The notes: generated from the letters alone by a model not told the origin. A stretch of 56,846 bases of DNA from Bryobacterales bacterium (GCA_020847975.1 JADLBD010000069.1:1-56846); one strand, 5' to 3'. Positions 35,880-44,798 are shown, counted from the stretch's first letter. Numbers and translations: made by a program.

Positions 35880-36491
35880 ATGGCTAAAGTATTGATTGTT
35901 GTTGGCGACGCCGCCGAGGCGCTGGATACGATGTATCCGCTGTTCCGGGTCCAGGAGGACGGTCATGACGCCGTCGTGGCCGGGCCGGAGAAGCGCGTCT
36001 ATTCGCTCGTCATGCACGAGATTCAGCCGGGCTGGGACGTGACTCGCGAAGGACCCAGCTATCATCTCGCCTCTCAGATCGCCTTCCGGGACGTGCGCGA
36101 GCAGGAGTACGGCGGTCTGTTCCTCACCGGCGGACGTGCGCCGGAATATCTGCGCTATGACGAGGACCTGCTGCGGATCGTGCGCCACTTCTTCGCCGCT
36201 CAGAAGCCCGTCGCCGTGGTTTGTCATGGCGCGGAGATCGTCGCCGCCGCCGGTGTGATTCAGGGAAAACGCATGGCCACCGTGCCCAAATGCCGGCTGG
36301 ACATCGAACTCTGCGGCGCCGTCTTCGTCAATGAAGGCTGCGTGCGGGACGGCAACATGGTGAGCGGCCGCACCTGGCACGACAACCCGTTCTATATGCG
36401 TGAATTCGTGCGCATGTTGCGCGATTGGGAAGCGTCGAACGGATCGTCCGGGGTGGCGGATCTCTCCGCGGAGACTCACGCTCGAGTCTGA
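35880..36491 (+). CDS. DJ-1/PfpI-family protein
   Basis: 203 residues from the ATG at 35880. The fold and nucleophile elbow VAVVCHGAEIVAAAGVIQGK match DJ-1/PfpI proteins, with Cys as nucleophile and His next to it. YGGLFLTGGRAPEYLRYDE is the usual preceding segment. Members are glyoxalases, proteases, chaperones or amidases. It lies 16 bases after the first Gfo/Idh gene and 62 bases before the second, so it is probably in the same transcript. Its role there is unknown; detoxifying carbonyls from sugar oxidation is one idea. Confidence 0.85.
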   Translation: MAKVLIVVGDAAEALDTMYPLFRVQEDGHDAVVAGPEKRVYSLVMHEIQPGWDVTREGPSYHLASQIAFRDVREQEYGGLFLTGGRAPEYLRYDEDLLRIVRHFFAAQKPVAVVCHGAEIVAAAGVIQGKRMATVPKCRLDIELCGAVFVNEGCVRDGNMVSGRTWHDNPFYMREFVRMLRDWEASNGSSGVADLSAETHARV

Positions 36492-36553
36492 CCCGGCGCG
36501 ACGCAAACCCCAGGTTCCGCCGCCATCCACTTGCCGTTCTTAAGGAGGACACT

Positions 36554-37753
36554 ATGGAATCGACCCGCCGGCGCTTCTTTCTTGCCGGCAGTTCCTTGCT
36601 TGTGGCGCAAGCCGCTCCCTCGGACGTGATCCGCCTCGGTGTGATTGGCAGCGGATCGCGGGGCACGTACGTGATGCGCGTTTTCCAAAAGGATCCGGCA
36701 GTCCGGGTGGCGAGCATTTGCGATGTCTACGAGCCGAATCTGGAGAAGGCGCTGTCCATCCCGGCCAAGACACAGGGCAGCACCCCCAAGGCCGTTCGCA
36801 ACTACAGGCAGATTCTCGAAGACCCCGCCATTCAAGCCGTTCTCATCGCCACTCCCGAACACTGGCATCACCGCATGGTATTGGATGCCCTCGCCGCCGG
36901 CAAGGACGTGTATGTGGAAAAACCGCTCTGTCAGACCCCCGAGCAGGGAGCCGAACTGGTGCGGGCGGAGAAAGCTTCGAAGAGCATCGTACAGGTCGGA
37001 ATGCAGCGGCGCAGCTACGACCTGTATCTGGAGGCGCGGAAGATCGTCGCCGCCGGCACGCTCGGCAACGTGCGGATGGTCCGCTCCTGGTGGCTCAACA
37101 ATTACGTGAACGAGCCGAGCTCATTCAAGCTCGAGGGACCGCTCGATTGGGAGCAGTGGCAGGGGCCGGCGAAGACCCGCGTGCCGCTCGACCCCGTGCG
37201 GTTCAAGCACTGGCGGTACTTCGATGATTATGCCGGCGGAATCGCCGCCGATCAGGGCGCTCACACCTTCGACGGCATTCACCTCCTCATGAATGCGTCC
37301 TATCCGCTCGCCGTGAACGCGTCGGCAAACAAGGTCCAGAAAGCGGAGTTCGACACGCCGGAGTCCATGGTCACCATCGCCGAGTATCCGGAGCAGTTCC
37401 TCGGAATATTCACCATCAACTACGCAGCGATGAAATACAAGAGCCGCAACGATCAACTCAACCAGTTGGACGGCGACAAGGCGCGCATGGACATCGGACG
37501 CGAAGAATGCCGCGTCTACCGGCAGGGCGAGGAGGAGACTCCGGCGCTGGTGAAAACATCCCCCCGAGGCTTTGGTTACGCCGCCGACTTGCACGTTCAG
37601 AATTTCCTCGAGTGCGTGCGCACCCGCAAAACTCCCACTGCCCCCATGAGGCTGGGCTTCCAGGCTTGCCTCGTCACCCTGCTCGCCAACATCTCCCTGA
37701 AGACCGGACGGCGTGTGCGCTGGGACGATGCGGCGGGCAAGGTCGTGATGTGA
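36554..37753 (+). CDS. Tat-exported Gfo/Idh/MocA-family oxidoreductase
   Basis: About 399 residues. The ATG at 36554 has a strong TAAGGAGG. A twin-arginine signal (STRRRFFLAGSSLLVAQA) comes before the NAD(P) fold (VIRLGVIGSGSRGTYVMRV). The family motif is complete (KDVYVEKPLCQTPEQ), with GMQRRSYDLYLEARK and DQGAHTFDGIHLLM in the catalytic half. It belongs to the large exported group with a tightly bound cofactor seen in Acidobacteria and Planctomycetes, probably acting on glycosides through 3-keto sugars. It is the last gene of the locus; a convergent HepT gene ends at 37814. Confidence 0.9.
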   Translation: MESTRRRFFLAGSSLLVAQAAPSDVIRLGVIGSGSRGTYVMRVFQKDPAVRVASICDVYEPNLEKALSIPAKTQGSTPKAVRNYRQILEDPAIQAVLIATPEHWHHRMVLDALAAGKDVYVEKPLCQTPEQGAELVRAEKASKSIVQVGMQRRSYDLYLEARKIVAAGTLGNVRMVRSWWLNNYVNEPSSFKLEGPLDWEQWQGPAKTRVPLDPVRFKHWRYFDDYAGGIAADQGAHTFDGIHLLMNASYPLAVNASANKVQKAEFDTPESMVTIAEYPEQFLGIFTINYAAMKYKSRNDQLNQLDGDKARMDIGREECRVYRQGEEETPALVKTSPRGFGYAADLHVQNFLECVRTRKTPTAPMRLGFQACLVTLLANISLKTGRRVRWDDAAGKVVM

Positions 37754-37813
37754 AATGCGCCACCCGGAGCGCATCGAACGGCGCCGAATTCCTGCTCCGG
37801 CTGGTCTGCAAGT

Positions 37814-38158
37814 TCAACCGTCTGGAGACGATTCCACCAGCAATTGTCTGGCGGCGGTTTCAAGAATAGACAGGTCCCGCTGGATGATCGTCCAGATTGC
37901 TTCCAGGTCGACCTCGAAGTAGCTATGCACCAAGACGTTCCTCAGACCTGAGATCCCCCGCCAATCCACCTCGGGATGGCGCATCTTGCTCGATTCCATC
38001 AAGCGCTGCGTCGATTCGCACATGACTTGGAGATTGCGTACGATCGCGTCCTGGAGGGTCGGCGACGCGAAGACGACCTCCTTTCCGCCGTATGCATCTT
38101 GATTGATTCTGTCAATACAGTGAAGAATGTGCTCCAGATAAGCCCGCTCTGACTTCAC
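37814..38158 (-). CDS. hepT: HepT-type HEPN toxin (DUF86)
   Basis: A 114-residue all-helical HEPN protein. The family motif R-x4-H-x-Y appears as RNVLVHSY (residues about 73-80), with the Arg and His needed for RNase activity and the Tyr that MntA modifies in studied systems. It is the toxin half of an MntA-HepT pair. It starts with GTG, overlapping the MntA stop (GTGA), so antitoxin is translated first. Confidence 0.85.
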   Translation of the reverse strand: MKSERAYLEHILHCIDRINQDAYGGKEVVFASPTLQDAIVRNLQVMCESTQRLMESSKMRHPEVDWRGISGLRNVLVHSYFEVDLEAIWTIIQRDLSILETAARQLLVESSPDG

Positions 38159-38445
38159 AACGGCGCGGCGTCCTTCAGCACGGATTCCCGGATCAGGGGG
38201 CTCAACGAACGGCGTATAACGACCTGGACTGGTTGTCCCAACAGTTCTTCCAAATCCGCGACTAGCCCTCCAGGAAACCAGGGAGTCGGTTCTCCGGAGA
38301 CATCAATCAGTAGATCGACGTCACTGTCTGCCGTCTCCTCACCTCTGACGACGGACCCGAAGACAGATACGTTCCCTGCTCCATGCCTGGCTGCCACCCG
38401 GAGGATCTCCTCACGCCGGTCCCGCAACTTTTCAGCAGTCTTCAC
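38155..38445 (-). CDS. mntA: MntA-type minimal nucleotidyltransferase antitoxin
   Basis: A 96-residue protein with the nucleotidyltransferase motif FGSVVRGEETADSDVDLLID: G-S followed by the D-x-D metal site. In known MntA-HepT systems it blocks the HEPN toxin by adding AMP to its R-x4-H-x-Y tyrosine. It lies 138 bases after the hypC stop on the same strand, so read-through from the hydrogenase operon is possible, though a separate promoter is likely. Confidence 0.85.
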   Translation of the reverse strand: MKTAEKLRDRREEILRVAARHGAGNVSVFGSVVRGEETADSDVDLLIDVSGEPTPWFPGGLVADLEELLGQPVQVVIRRSLSPLIRESVLKDAAPL

Positions 38446-38583
38446 CCTTCACCTATTGTAGCCGCTGCTCGACACGAAAAGATTGCGCCTCTCCTCCCCA
38501 CTTCGCGAATCATTTCAGAGGACACGCACCGGTCACTCTCGCGCGAGTGGCCCAAGGCGATTGCACCCGCGCTAGCCCCCGAG

Positions 38584-38838
38584 TCAGCCGCCGTCCCCGC
38601 CAAGTTCCTCTTCGAGCACCCCCATCTTCTCCAGCATCTGATACGTCCGTTCCGCCTCCAATTCATCGAGTTTGCTGATCGCGAACCCTACGTGCACAAG
38701 AACAAAATCCCCCACCTGCGCCTCGGGCACAAAGTCCAGATACGCCTGGCGCGTCACGCCGCCGAAATCCACCTTGCCGACGCGGATGCCGCTGATCTCC
38801 TCGAACTCAACAATCTTTCCCGGAATCGCCAGACACAT
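38584..38838 (-). CDS. hypC: Hydrogenase assembly chaperone HypC/HupF
   Basis: An 84-residue protein beginning MCLAIPGKIVEFEE, with the essential Cys2 and CLAIPG motif of HypC. With HypD it carries the Fe(CN)2CO group to the large subunit. Other hyp genes (A, B, D, E, F) are not in the window. Its start overlaps the end of the protease gene by 32 bases. Confidence 0.94.
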   Translation of the reverse strand: MCLAIPGKIVEFEEISGIRVGKVDFGGVTRQAYLDFVPEAQVGDFVLVHVGFAISKLDELEAERTYQMLEKMGVLEEELGGDGG

Positions 38839-39346
38839 CGGAACGCCTCCTCATCCCCTCCAGAATATCCCTCACAGCAGCGGCGGCACGGGGCAGGGCA
38901 GCCTGCACGGGGCCGCTGAGGCCAATGCCGGTTCGCACAGCGGCGGGTTCCACGCCGACGATGACCACCTCCCCGGGCTCTTCCCCGAGCAGTTTCGCCA
39001 TGGCGAGCAGTTCCAGCGCGTTGCCCTCGTGCGACGTAGTGGCGCGGCGCGCGCGGAGCCCTTCCAAATCGTACCCGCGCAGGACATGAACTGTTCCCGG
39101 CTCCCCGCCAAGCCCGATCGCATCGAGCACCACCAGTTTCTCGCGTCCCGCCAGATACCCAAGCAGCGCGATGCCTTGCGTGCCCCCATCGACAAACTCG
39201 CAGTCCGGGGCGGGGCCCGCCGTTTCCTCCACGTGCTCGAGCAGGCGGAGCCCCACCCCATCATCCTGGAGCAGCACATTCCCGATGCCAAGCACCAGAA
39301 CGCGCGCCCGAGGCTCAACTGATCCACCGGTCATGGTCCAGGTCAT
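38807..39346 (-). CDS. hupD: Hydrogenase maturation protease (HupD/HyaD family)
   Basis: A 179-residue endopeptidase. VLVLGIGNVLLQDDGVGLRLLEH holds the first acidic nickel ligand and VVLDAIGLGG the second; HEGNALELLAMAKLLG follows with a conserved His. It removes the C-terminal tail of the large subunit after nickel insertion. The start overlaps the end of the cytochrome gene (stop at 39315); an internal ATG at 39334 is also possible. It is part of the hydrogenase operon. Confidence 0.93.
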   Translation of the reverse strand: MTWTMTGGSVEPRARVLVLGIGNVLLQDDGVGLRLLEHVEETAGPAPDCEFVDGGTQGIALLGYLAGREKLVVLDAIGLGGEPGTVHVLRGYDLEGLRARRATTSHEGNALELLAMAKLLGEEPGEVVIVGVEPAAVRTGIGLSGPVQAALPRAAAAVRDILEGMRRRSDVSGDSGKDC

Positions 39347-40034
39347 CCCGTTCGTAAAACTTGAACCCGGCGAGCATCGACGAGATCAGCCCGTTCTTAT
39401 ACTGCCGGTCATCGTAGAGCACGATGTAGAGGTGCAGAATGAGAAATACGACGAACCCCCACGCGGCTGTGTGGTGCCACATGCGCAGGGGAAAAGAGCC
39501 GCCGAAAAGGGGAACCATCCAGCCCACCATCTTGTCCCAAAATCCGCCGGGATTCGATTCCGAGTAGAGGGCGAGTCCCGTAAGGATCTGGAACCAGCCG
39601 AGAAAGATAACAAAGATGGTGTAGGTGAGCCCGGCGATGGCATTGTGCCCCAGGTGAACGTGTCCGCGGTCGAGGCGCAGGTATTGCAGCCCCTGGTCAC
39701 GAACGTCCCGCCACCATTCGGCCCTCCACACGCGCGGAAATCCGCTGCGGGCGTAGTTGTTTCCTACATAGAACCAGTACACCCGCAGCAGAAAGCTAAA
39801 CAACAGGAGGTAGCCGAACACGAAATGAAGCTGCCGCACGCGCCCCATGACGAAGTGCTGGTAGGGCTCGCCGTTCGGGGCGAGAATCGGAGCGCTGATA
39901 TAGAGCCCGGTGGCGAATAGCATGGTGACGGAAATCACGTTGACCCAATGCGAAACGCGGACCGGAAGCTCCCAGACATATTTGCGGCCGTAGTTGCAAC
40001 TGGTCTCGAGCGGACGATAGGCTGAGCTTGCCAT
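39315..40034 (-). CDS. hupC: Ni/Fe-hydrogenase cytochrome b subunit
   Basis: A 239-residue membrane protein of the HyaC/HupC group with four or more helices. Candidate haem ligands are in VRVSHWVNVISVTML (His), RQLHFVFGYLLL (His) and the last helix LRMWHHTAAWGFVVFLILHLYIV (His). It transfers electrons from the small subunit to the quinone pool. In the operon it follows the large subunit after 8 bases. The FdnGH pair has no cytochrome of its own here, so sharing is conceivable but unproven. Confidence 0.93.
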   Translation of the reverse strand: MASSAYRPLETSCNYGRKYVWELPVRVSHWVNVISVTMLFATGLYISAPILAPNGEPYQHFVMGRVRQLHFVFGYLLLFSFLLRVYWFYVGNNYARSGFPRVWRAEWWRDVRDQGLQYLRLDRGHVHLGHNAIAGLTYTIFVIFLGWFQILTGLALYSESNPGGFWDKMVGWMVPLFGGSFPLRMWHHTAAWGFVVFLILHLYIVLYDDRQYKNGLISSMLAGFKFYERDDLDHDRWIS

Positions 40035-40042
40035 GATGCCTC

Positions 40043-41764
40043 CTATCGCACGATGACCTCGGCCAGTGTCTCACCGTCCGGGGAAAGGACGTGCGAGGCG
40101 CAGGCCAGGCAGGGATCGAACGAGTGGATGGTGCGCAGAATCTCGACCGGGCGTTTCGGATCGGCCATCGGCGTGCCAATGAGCGCCGCTTCGTAGGCGC
40201 CGTGCTGTCCCTTGCCGTCCTTCGGCGAAGCGTTCCACGTCGAGGGAACCACAATCTGGTAGTTGGCGATCTTTTGATCCTTGATGTGAATCCAATGGCA
40301 GAGCGCGCCGCGGGGCGCCTCAGTGAAGCCGTAGCCCTTGGACTCGGCATTCCACGTCACAGGGTTCCAGAATTTCGTGTCGGCGGTGGTCGAGTCGCCC
40401 GCCTTCAGATTGTCGATGAGCCGGTTGTATTCATCGAGCAGCCACCGCGCCGCCAGCCTTGACTCGAGGCCGCGCGCCGCCGTCCTGCCAAGCGTCGAGA
40501 ACAGCGCCTCGGGACCCACCTTGAGCCGCCCCAGGGCGTCCGTCACCACTTCCTTGAATTCCGGCTTGCCGCTGGCAAAGCCCACCAGCATGCGCGCCAG
40601 CGGCCCGACCTCGACGGCGTGCCCTTTCCACCGCGGGGACTTGAGCCAGGAGTAGGCCTTGCTCTCATCCAGTTCCTTATACGGCGGTTTGGGGCCGGTG
40701 TATTTGGGGCTGGTAATGCCATCCCAGGGATGCAGGGATGTCTTGCCGTTCGGGTAATCGTACCAGGAGTGGGCGATCTCTTCCTGGATTTGCGAAGGGT
40801 CCGCGGGATCGACGGGCAGCACCTCGTCGAGTTTCTTGTCGAGGATGACGCCGCGCGGGAATAGGAATTTCGACGGGTCGCCGATGCCGTTCCGCGGGAC
40901 ATCGCCGTACACCAGGTAACTGCCCAGTCCGCCGCCTATCGTGGTCCACTCGGGATAGAAGCTCGCGACGGCCAGTAGGTCGGGGATGTACATGTCCTCC
41001 ACCACATGGATGGCATTCATGATCTGGCCTCGCACCAGGTTCAGCCGCTCCATGTTGATCGCGTTGTCGCTCTGCATGGAGATGGCGGAGGCCATGCCGC
41101 CGACGATATAGTTCGGATGCGGGTTCTTGCCCCCGAACACGGTGTGGATTTTGATGATCTCCTTCTGCCACTTGAGCGCTTCCAGGTAATGGCAGACTGC
41201 CATCAGGTTTGCTTCCGGCGGCAGTTTGTAGGCCGGGTGCCCCCAGTAGGCATTCTGAAAAATCCCAAGCTGCCCGGAATCGACGAACTTCTTCAGCGTC
41301 CCGGCCATGTCGCGGAAATAGCCTTCGGTACCGAGGGGCCAGTTCGGGGCCACCTTCTGGGCAAGAGCAGCCGTGGCGGCGGGATTTGCTTTCAACGCCG
41401 ACACCACGTCCACCCAGTCGAGCGCGTGCAGGTGGTAGAAGTGGATCACATGATCCTGCACCATCTGCGTGAGAAACATGATGTTTCGGATGATGTCGGC
41501 GTTCGGGGGAACCTGAATGCCGAGCGAGTTCTCGACGCATCGCACGCTGGCGAGCGCGTGTACCGTGGTGCAGACGCCGCAGATGCGTTCGCAGAATGCC
41601 CAGGCATCCCGCGGATCGCGGCCCTGAAGGATTACCTCGATGCCGCGCCACATGGTGCCCGAACTCATCGCATCATGAATCTTATTGCCGTCGTCAAGCA
41701 TCGCCTCCACGCGAAGGTGCCCTTCAATGCGGGTAATGGGGTCCACCACAACTCGTTTTGCCAT
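40043..41764 (-). CDS. hupL: [NiFe] uptake hydrogenase large subunit (group 1)
   Basis: 573 residues. The N-terminal nickel motif L1 is RICGVCTTVHALASVR (Cys62, Cys65). L2 at the C-terminus is DPCLACASH (Cys552, Cys555, His558) with 15 more residues after the His, the tail to be cut by HupD. TRIEGHLRVE at residue 11 is the usual opening. It splits H2 at a Ni-Fe(CN)2CO centre on the periplasmic face. It is co-exported with the small subunit, whose Tat signal carries both. It lies 9 bases after the small-subunit gene. Confidence 0.96.
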   Translation of the reverse strand: MAKRVVVDPITRIEGHLRVEAMLDDGNKIHDAMSSGTMWRGIEVILQGRDPRDAWAFCERICGVCTTVHALASVRCVENSLGIQVPPNADIIRNIMFLTQMVQDHVIHFYHLHALDWVDVVSALKANPAATAALAQKVAPNWPLGTEGYFRDMAGTLKKFVDSGQLGIFQNAYWGHPAYKLPPEANLMAVCHYLEALKWQKEIIKIHTVFGGKNPHPNYIVGGMASAISMQSDNAINMERLNLVRGQIMNAIHVVEDMYIPDLLAVASFYPEWTTIGGGLGSYLVYGDVPRNGIGDPSKFLFPRGVILDKKLDEVLPVDPADPSQIQEEIAHSWYDYPNGKTSLHPWDGITSPKYTGPKPPYKELDESKAYSWLKSPRWKGHAVEVGPLARMLVGFASGKPEFKEVVTDALGRLKVGPEALFSTLGRTAARGLESRLAARWLLDEYNRLIDNLKAGDSTTADTKFWNPVTWNAESKGYGFTEAPRGALCHWIHIKDQKIANYQIVVPSTWNASPKDGKGQHGAYEAALIGTPMADPKRPVEILRTIHSFDPCLACASHVLSPDGETLAEVIVR

Positions 41765-41773
41765 GGCGTCACC

Positions 41774-42889
41774 TCACTTCCTTTCCGCTTCTCCGCCCGC
41801 CGGCGGCGCGGATTCCTTGCTGTAGCTCTTGGCGGCGCTGCGCGCCACGTGACTCACCAGGTGCGCGCCCACCCCGATGCCCGTCAGCACGGTGAGCGTC
41901 TTGCCAAGCTGGTCCGGAGTGGATTCGATGCCCGGCACCGGAATGGCGGACAGCCGTTGATAGAACGGCCCGTTATCCCAGAAGTTCTCCTCCGAACACC
42001 CTATGCAAGGGTGGCCTGACCCGATCGGGAACGAAACGCCATTGTTCCATTTGAATGTCGAGCAGGAGTTGTAGGTCGACGGCCCGCGGCAGCCCATCTT
42101 ATACAGGCACCACCCCTTGCGCGCCCCTTCGTCGTCCCAGCTCTCCACGAACTGTCCGGCGTCGAAGAATGGCCGTCGATAACATTTGTCGTGGATGCGC
42201 TGGCCGTAAAACATCTTCGGCCGCCCCACCCGGTCGAGTTCCGGAAGCTGGTCGAAGGTCAGGATATACGTAAGAACCCCGGTCATCACTTCGGCAATGG
42301 GCGGGCACCCCGGAACGTTGATGATCGGCTTCCCCGTGATGACCTTCTTCACCGGTTGCGCGCCCGTGGGATTGGGCTTGGCGTTCTGGACGCAGCCGTG
42401 GGAAGCGCACGATCCCCACGCGATCACCGCCTTGGCGTCGGCGGCGGTTTCCTTGAGGATCTCGAGGAAGCTCTCGCCGTTCACCGTGCAATACACGCCG
42501 CCGTCTTTCGTGGGAGCGTTGCCCTCCACCGCCAGCACGTAACGGCCTTTGTAATCCTTCATGATGCGCTTGCGGATCTCTTCCACCTGCTCGCCCGCGG
42601 CGGCCTGAAGCGTGTCGTCGTAGTCCAGCGAAATCATGTTGAGGACGATGTCCTGCGCAATGGGGTGGGACGAGCGAATGAAGCTCTCGCTGCAACAGGT
42701 GCATTCCAGGCCATGCAGCCAGATGACCGGAATGCGCGGTTTGTTTTCCATGGCCGCCACTACCGCGGGCACCATGGTGGACTCCAGACCCATGGCGGCG
42801 GTGATGGTGGTGCAGAATCTGAGAAAGGTTCTACGGTCCACTCCGTGGTCCCGGAGGAGATCGTAGGTGGAGGAACGGCGCTTCATCAT
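41774..42889 (-). CDS. hupS: [NiFe] uptake hydrogenase small subunit, oxygen-tolerant type
   Basis: 371 residues. The Tat signal is [17 protein letters not shown]. Cleavage near residue 46 would put the proximal-cluster cysteines at 17, 19, 20 (ECTCCSES), 115, 120 (GSCASHGC) and 149 (NVPGCPP). These are the six of oxygen-tolerant group 1d enzymes, where standard enzymes have Gly at 19 and 120. Medial and distal clusters follow ([27 protein letters not shown]). A C-terminal membrane anchor ([17 protein letters not shown]) is present. The start has GGAGG. A GG-N10-GC sigma-54 candidate lies 45 bases upstream. Confidence 0.96.
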   Translation of the reverse strand: MMKRRSSTYDLLRDHGVDRRTFLRFCTTITAAMGLESTMVPAVVAAMENKPRIPVIWLHGLECTCCSESFIRSSHPIAQDIVLNMISLDYDDTLQAAAGEQVEEIRKRIMKDYKGRYVLAVEGNAPTKDGGVYCTVNGESFLEILKETAADAKAVIAWGSCASHGCVQNAKPNPTGAQPVKKVITGKPIINVPGCPPIAEVMTGVLTYILTFDQLPELDRVGRPKMFYGQRIHDKCYRRPFFDAGQFVESWDDEGARKGWCLYKMGCRGPSTYNSCSTFKWNNGVSFPIGSGHPCIGCSEENFWDNGPFYQRLSAIPVPGIESTPDQLGKTLTVLTGIGVGAHLVSHVARSAAKSYSKESAPPAGGEAERK

Positions 42890-42933
42890 CGGAAACCTCC
42901 AACGCTACGCGGAGATGATTGCGATGTTCTTCC

Positions 42934-42949
42934 AGCAAGTCGATGGCCA
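42934..42949 (-). promoter_or_regulatory. Candidate sigma-54 promoter of the hydrogenase operon
   Basis: The minus strand reads TGGCCATCGACTTGCT: TGG...TTGC with GG and GC exactly 10 bases apart, close to the TGGCAC-N5-TTGC consensus. Transcription would start about 35 bases before the hupS ATG. Sigma-54 control is known for hydrogenase operons in other bacteria. No NtrC-type activator gene or site was seen here. Confidence 0.45.
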
Positions 42950-43077
42950 CGGCGCCAATAGCCGTGTTGGGGCGATTCCGGGGGAAACTACCCAGATTGC
43001 GTGGAATATGGCGCAGCAGTGTTAGCCTTGCCCCACCCCAACAGATGACCGGTCAACGGGCAGCGCCCAGCCTCAAA

Positions 43078-44031
43078 TTATTGTTTTGGAAGCGACAGGC
43101 GAACTGCGTATGCGTCGTGATCGGAACATCCACGCTTCCCTTTGTTGTTGAATGCCTTGCCTCTTCCCTTCAGGTCGACCGTCTGTGGCTTCAGCAGTTT
43201 GTCCACCACGGCATGCGAGTAGTGGTCGCTCGATCCCGCGCTCATGATGGCGGCGTCTGCGTAGTGGTTCACCAACTTCCCCCTCTGCGTATTCTGATCG
43301 CCGAAGGTTGCGCGATTTCGCTTCGATTTTATATATCGTGAATGGATCTCGTGCCCCACCCGCGCATTCGATCCTGAGTATCCTTGCATACTCGTGCCAT
43401 CCTGCGGAGCGTGCCAGTTGAACAGATTCAGCGGCTCCTGGCCAGGGAACTCTAACTGCACCTGTTGCGACGGCCGGAGTACCATCTGTTCCACTACCGT
43501 CTTTTGCGCCATCTCATCCGGCGGCGCGTTGTTCAGTTGCTCATTGACGTATTTTTGTACGTCCGGATTTGCCTCCGGCTCATACGGCAGTTCCGTCCAC
43601 TTGATCCAGGGCCTCACCAGCACCATGTCCGCCTTGTCGGTCCCCGTCGGGGTGCTCGCCTTGATGAACTTCTCTTCCTGCCCACGCTGAGGCCGTTGTT
43701 TCTTATCCTTATCGTACGGAGCCGCCGAGGCTCGCGCTTCCCTCCGGAATTTGTAGCTGATCGTCCTTCGCGAGGGAATCCGCTGTATAGTCTTCCATCC
43801 TGGAGGTGGCTGAAAGTTCTGGCCGGTTTCCTGAAGGCACATCACGTGCATATCGTTGCCCTCGGCCATTGCCTCCAGATTGTCCCACGTCGCCTGATCC
43901 AGCCCGTTGACGTTCGCCGAGAGGATGTTCACCAGCCCGTCGAACGGGGTTGGGACATCATCCACGGGATTCTTCTTTTGCTGTTTGAGGGAACTGTCCT
44001 TGTCTTCCGAATCATGTTCATGTTTAGGCAT
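43078..44031 (-). CDS. Endonuclease/exonuclease/phosphatase (EEP) family protein, CdtB/DNase I-like
   Basis: 317 residues. All EEP motifs are seen: ILSANVNGL (N40), CLQETG (Gln67-Glu68), FNWHAPQ, FGDQN (the GDxN motif) and the end GCSDHDAYAVRL (Ser-Asp-His, 303-305). This fold cuts DNA, RNA or phosphoesters with a metal ion. Between motifs 2 and 3 is a long charged insert (about 90-190). There is no signal peptide; the first 30 residues are highly charged. The gene is alone, with 188 bases to hupS, and its base composition is lower in GC than its neighbours, a sign of transfer. The SDH ending and histidine motif recall CdtB but similarity is limited to motifs. Confidence 0.75.
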   Translation of the reverse strand: MPKHEHDSEDKDSSLKQQKKNPVDDVPTPFDGLVNILSANVNGLDQATWDNLEAMAEGNDMHVMCLQETGQNFQPPPGWKTIQRIPSRRTISYKFRREARASAAPYDKDKKQRPQRGQEEKFIKASTPTGTDKADMVLVRPWIKWTELPYEPEANPDVQKYVNEQLNNAPPDEMAQKTVVEQMVLRPSQQVQLEFPGQEPLNLFNWHAPQDGTSMQGYSGSNARVGHEIHSRYIKSKRNRATFGDQNTQRGKLVNHYADAAIMSAGSSDHYSHAVVDKLLKPQTVDLKGRGKAFNNKGKRGCSDHDAYAVRLSLPKQ

Positions 44032-44105
44032 CTGCGGACGTCATCCCTCAGTTGTTTGAATTGACCTCTCATCCCTCGTAGCCGCAGGATGTTCCGGCTG
44101 GCAGC

Positions 44106-44798
44106 CTACTCGACCGTAGCCTTGCGGATGTAATCGAGCTTCGGAAAATTCGCCGTCAGATACGCATTCCCCTGGCTCGTGATCGCCCCCTGGTCCGGCT
44201 GTTCGCCGTACCCGGCGTAGATATGCATCACCGCATCCATCCCCTCAATCACTTCGCCGAACGGGGCGAACCCCTGATCGTCCAGCATCTGGTTGCTGCG
44301 CGTGTTGATAAACAACTGGGTGGTGCGCGTGTTCGGTCCCGCGGTGGCGAATGTGATACTTCCCAGCTTGTTGGTGCGGATCACCGGATCATCCTTAATT
44401 GCATGATCCCACTTCTTCGTCTTGGCCGGGCTGGCCGCCAATCCAAATTGCACCACGAAGTTCGGAACCACCCGGAAAAAACGCGCTCCGTCGAAGTAGT
44501 TGTCCTTCACCAACTCGTAGAAACGCTCCGCGCCGAGCGGTGCCCAGTCGCGGTGCACCTCCACGATGATGTTCCCCTTCGTGGTATCGAACTTCACCTT
44601 GTACGTCAGTGGCGCTTTACCGGCCGTGGCGGGAGGCGTGGCTTCCGGCTTCGGCTCCGCCTTTTCTTCCTTGGGCGCCTCTTTCGGAGCCTCCTTTGGA
44701 GCTTCCTTGGCCGCCTCGGGCGGTTTGGAACTGCTGCACGAACCGAGCATCAGCATCAGCGCGGCGGCGGTGAGCGAAACGTATACAGTCTTTCTCAT
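44106..44798 (-). CDS. Lipoprotein cyclophilin-type peptidyl-prolyl isomerase
   Basis: About 230 residues from the ATG at 44798, which has AAAGGA upstream; a longer frame starts at 44834. The signal ends in the lipobox LGSC, then an Ala/Lys/Glu/Pro-rich linker (EAPKEAPKEAPKEE) leads to a cyclophilin domain. YKVKFDTTKGNIIVEVHRDWAP, GARFFRVVPNFVVQFG and NTRTTQLFIN show it. The usual Gln of the active site is seen in VVQFG. It would be anchored in the outer membrane and speed proline isomerisation in periplasmic proteins. Confidence 0.9.
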   Translation of the reverse strand: MRKTVYVSLTAAALMLMLGSCSSSKPPEAAKEAPKEAPKEAPKEEKAEPKPEATPPATAGKAPLTYKVKFDTTKGNIIVEVHRDWAPLGAERFYELVKDNYFDGARFFRVVPNFVVQFGLAASPAKTKKWDHAIKDDPVIRTNKLGSITFATAGPNTRTTQLFINTRSNQMLDDQGFAPFGEVIEGMDAVMHIYAGYGEQPDQGAITSQGNAYLTANFPKLDYIRKATVE

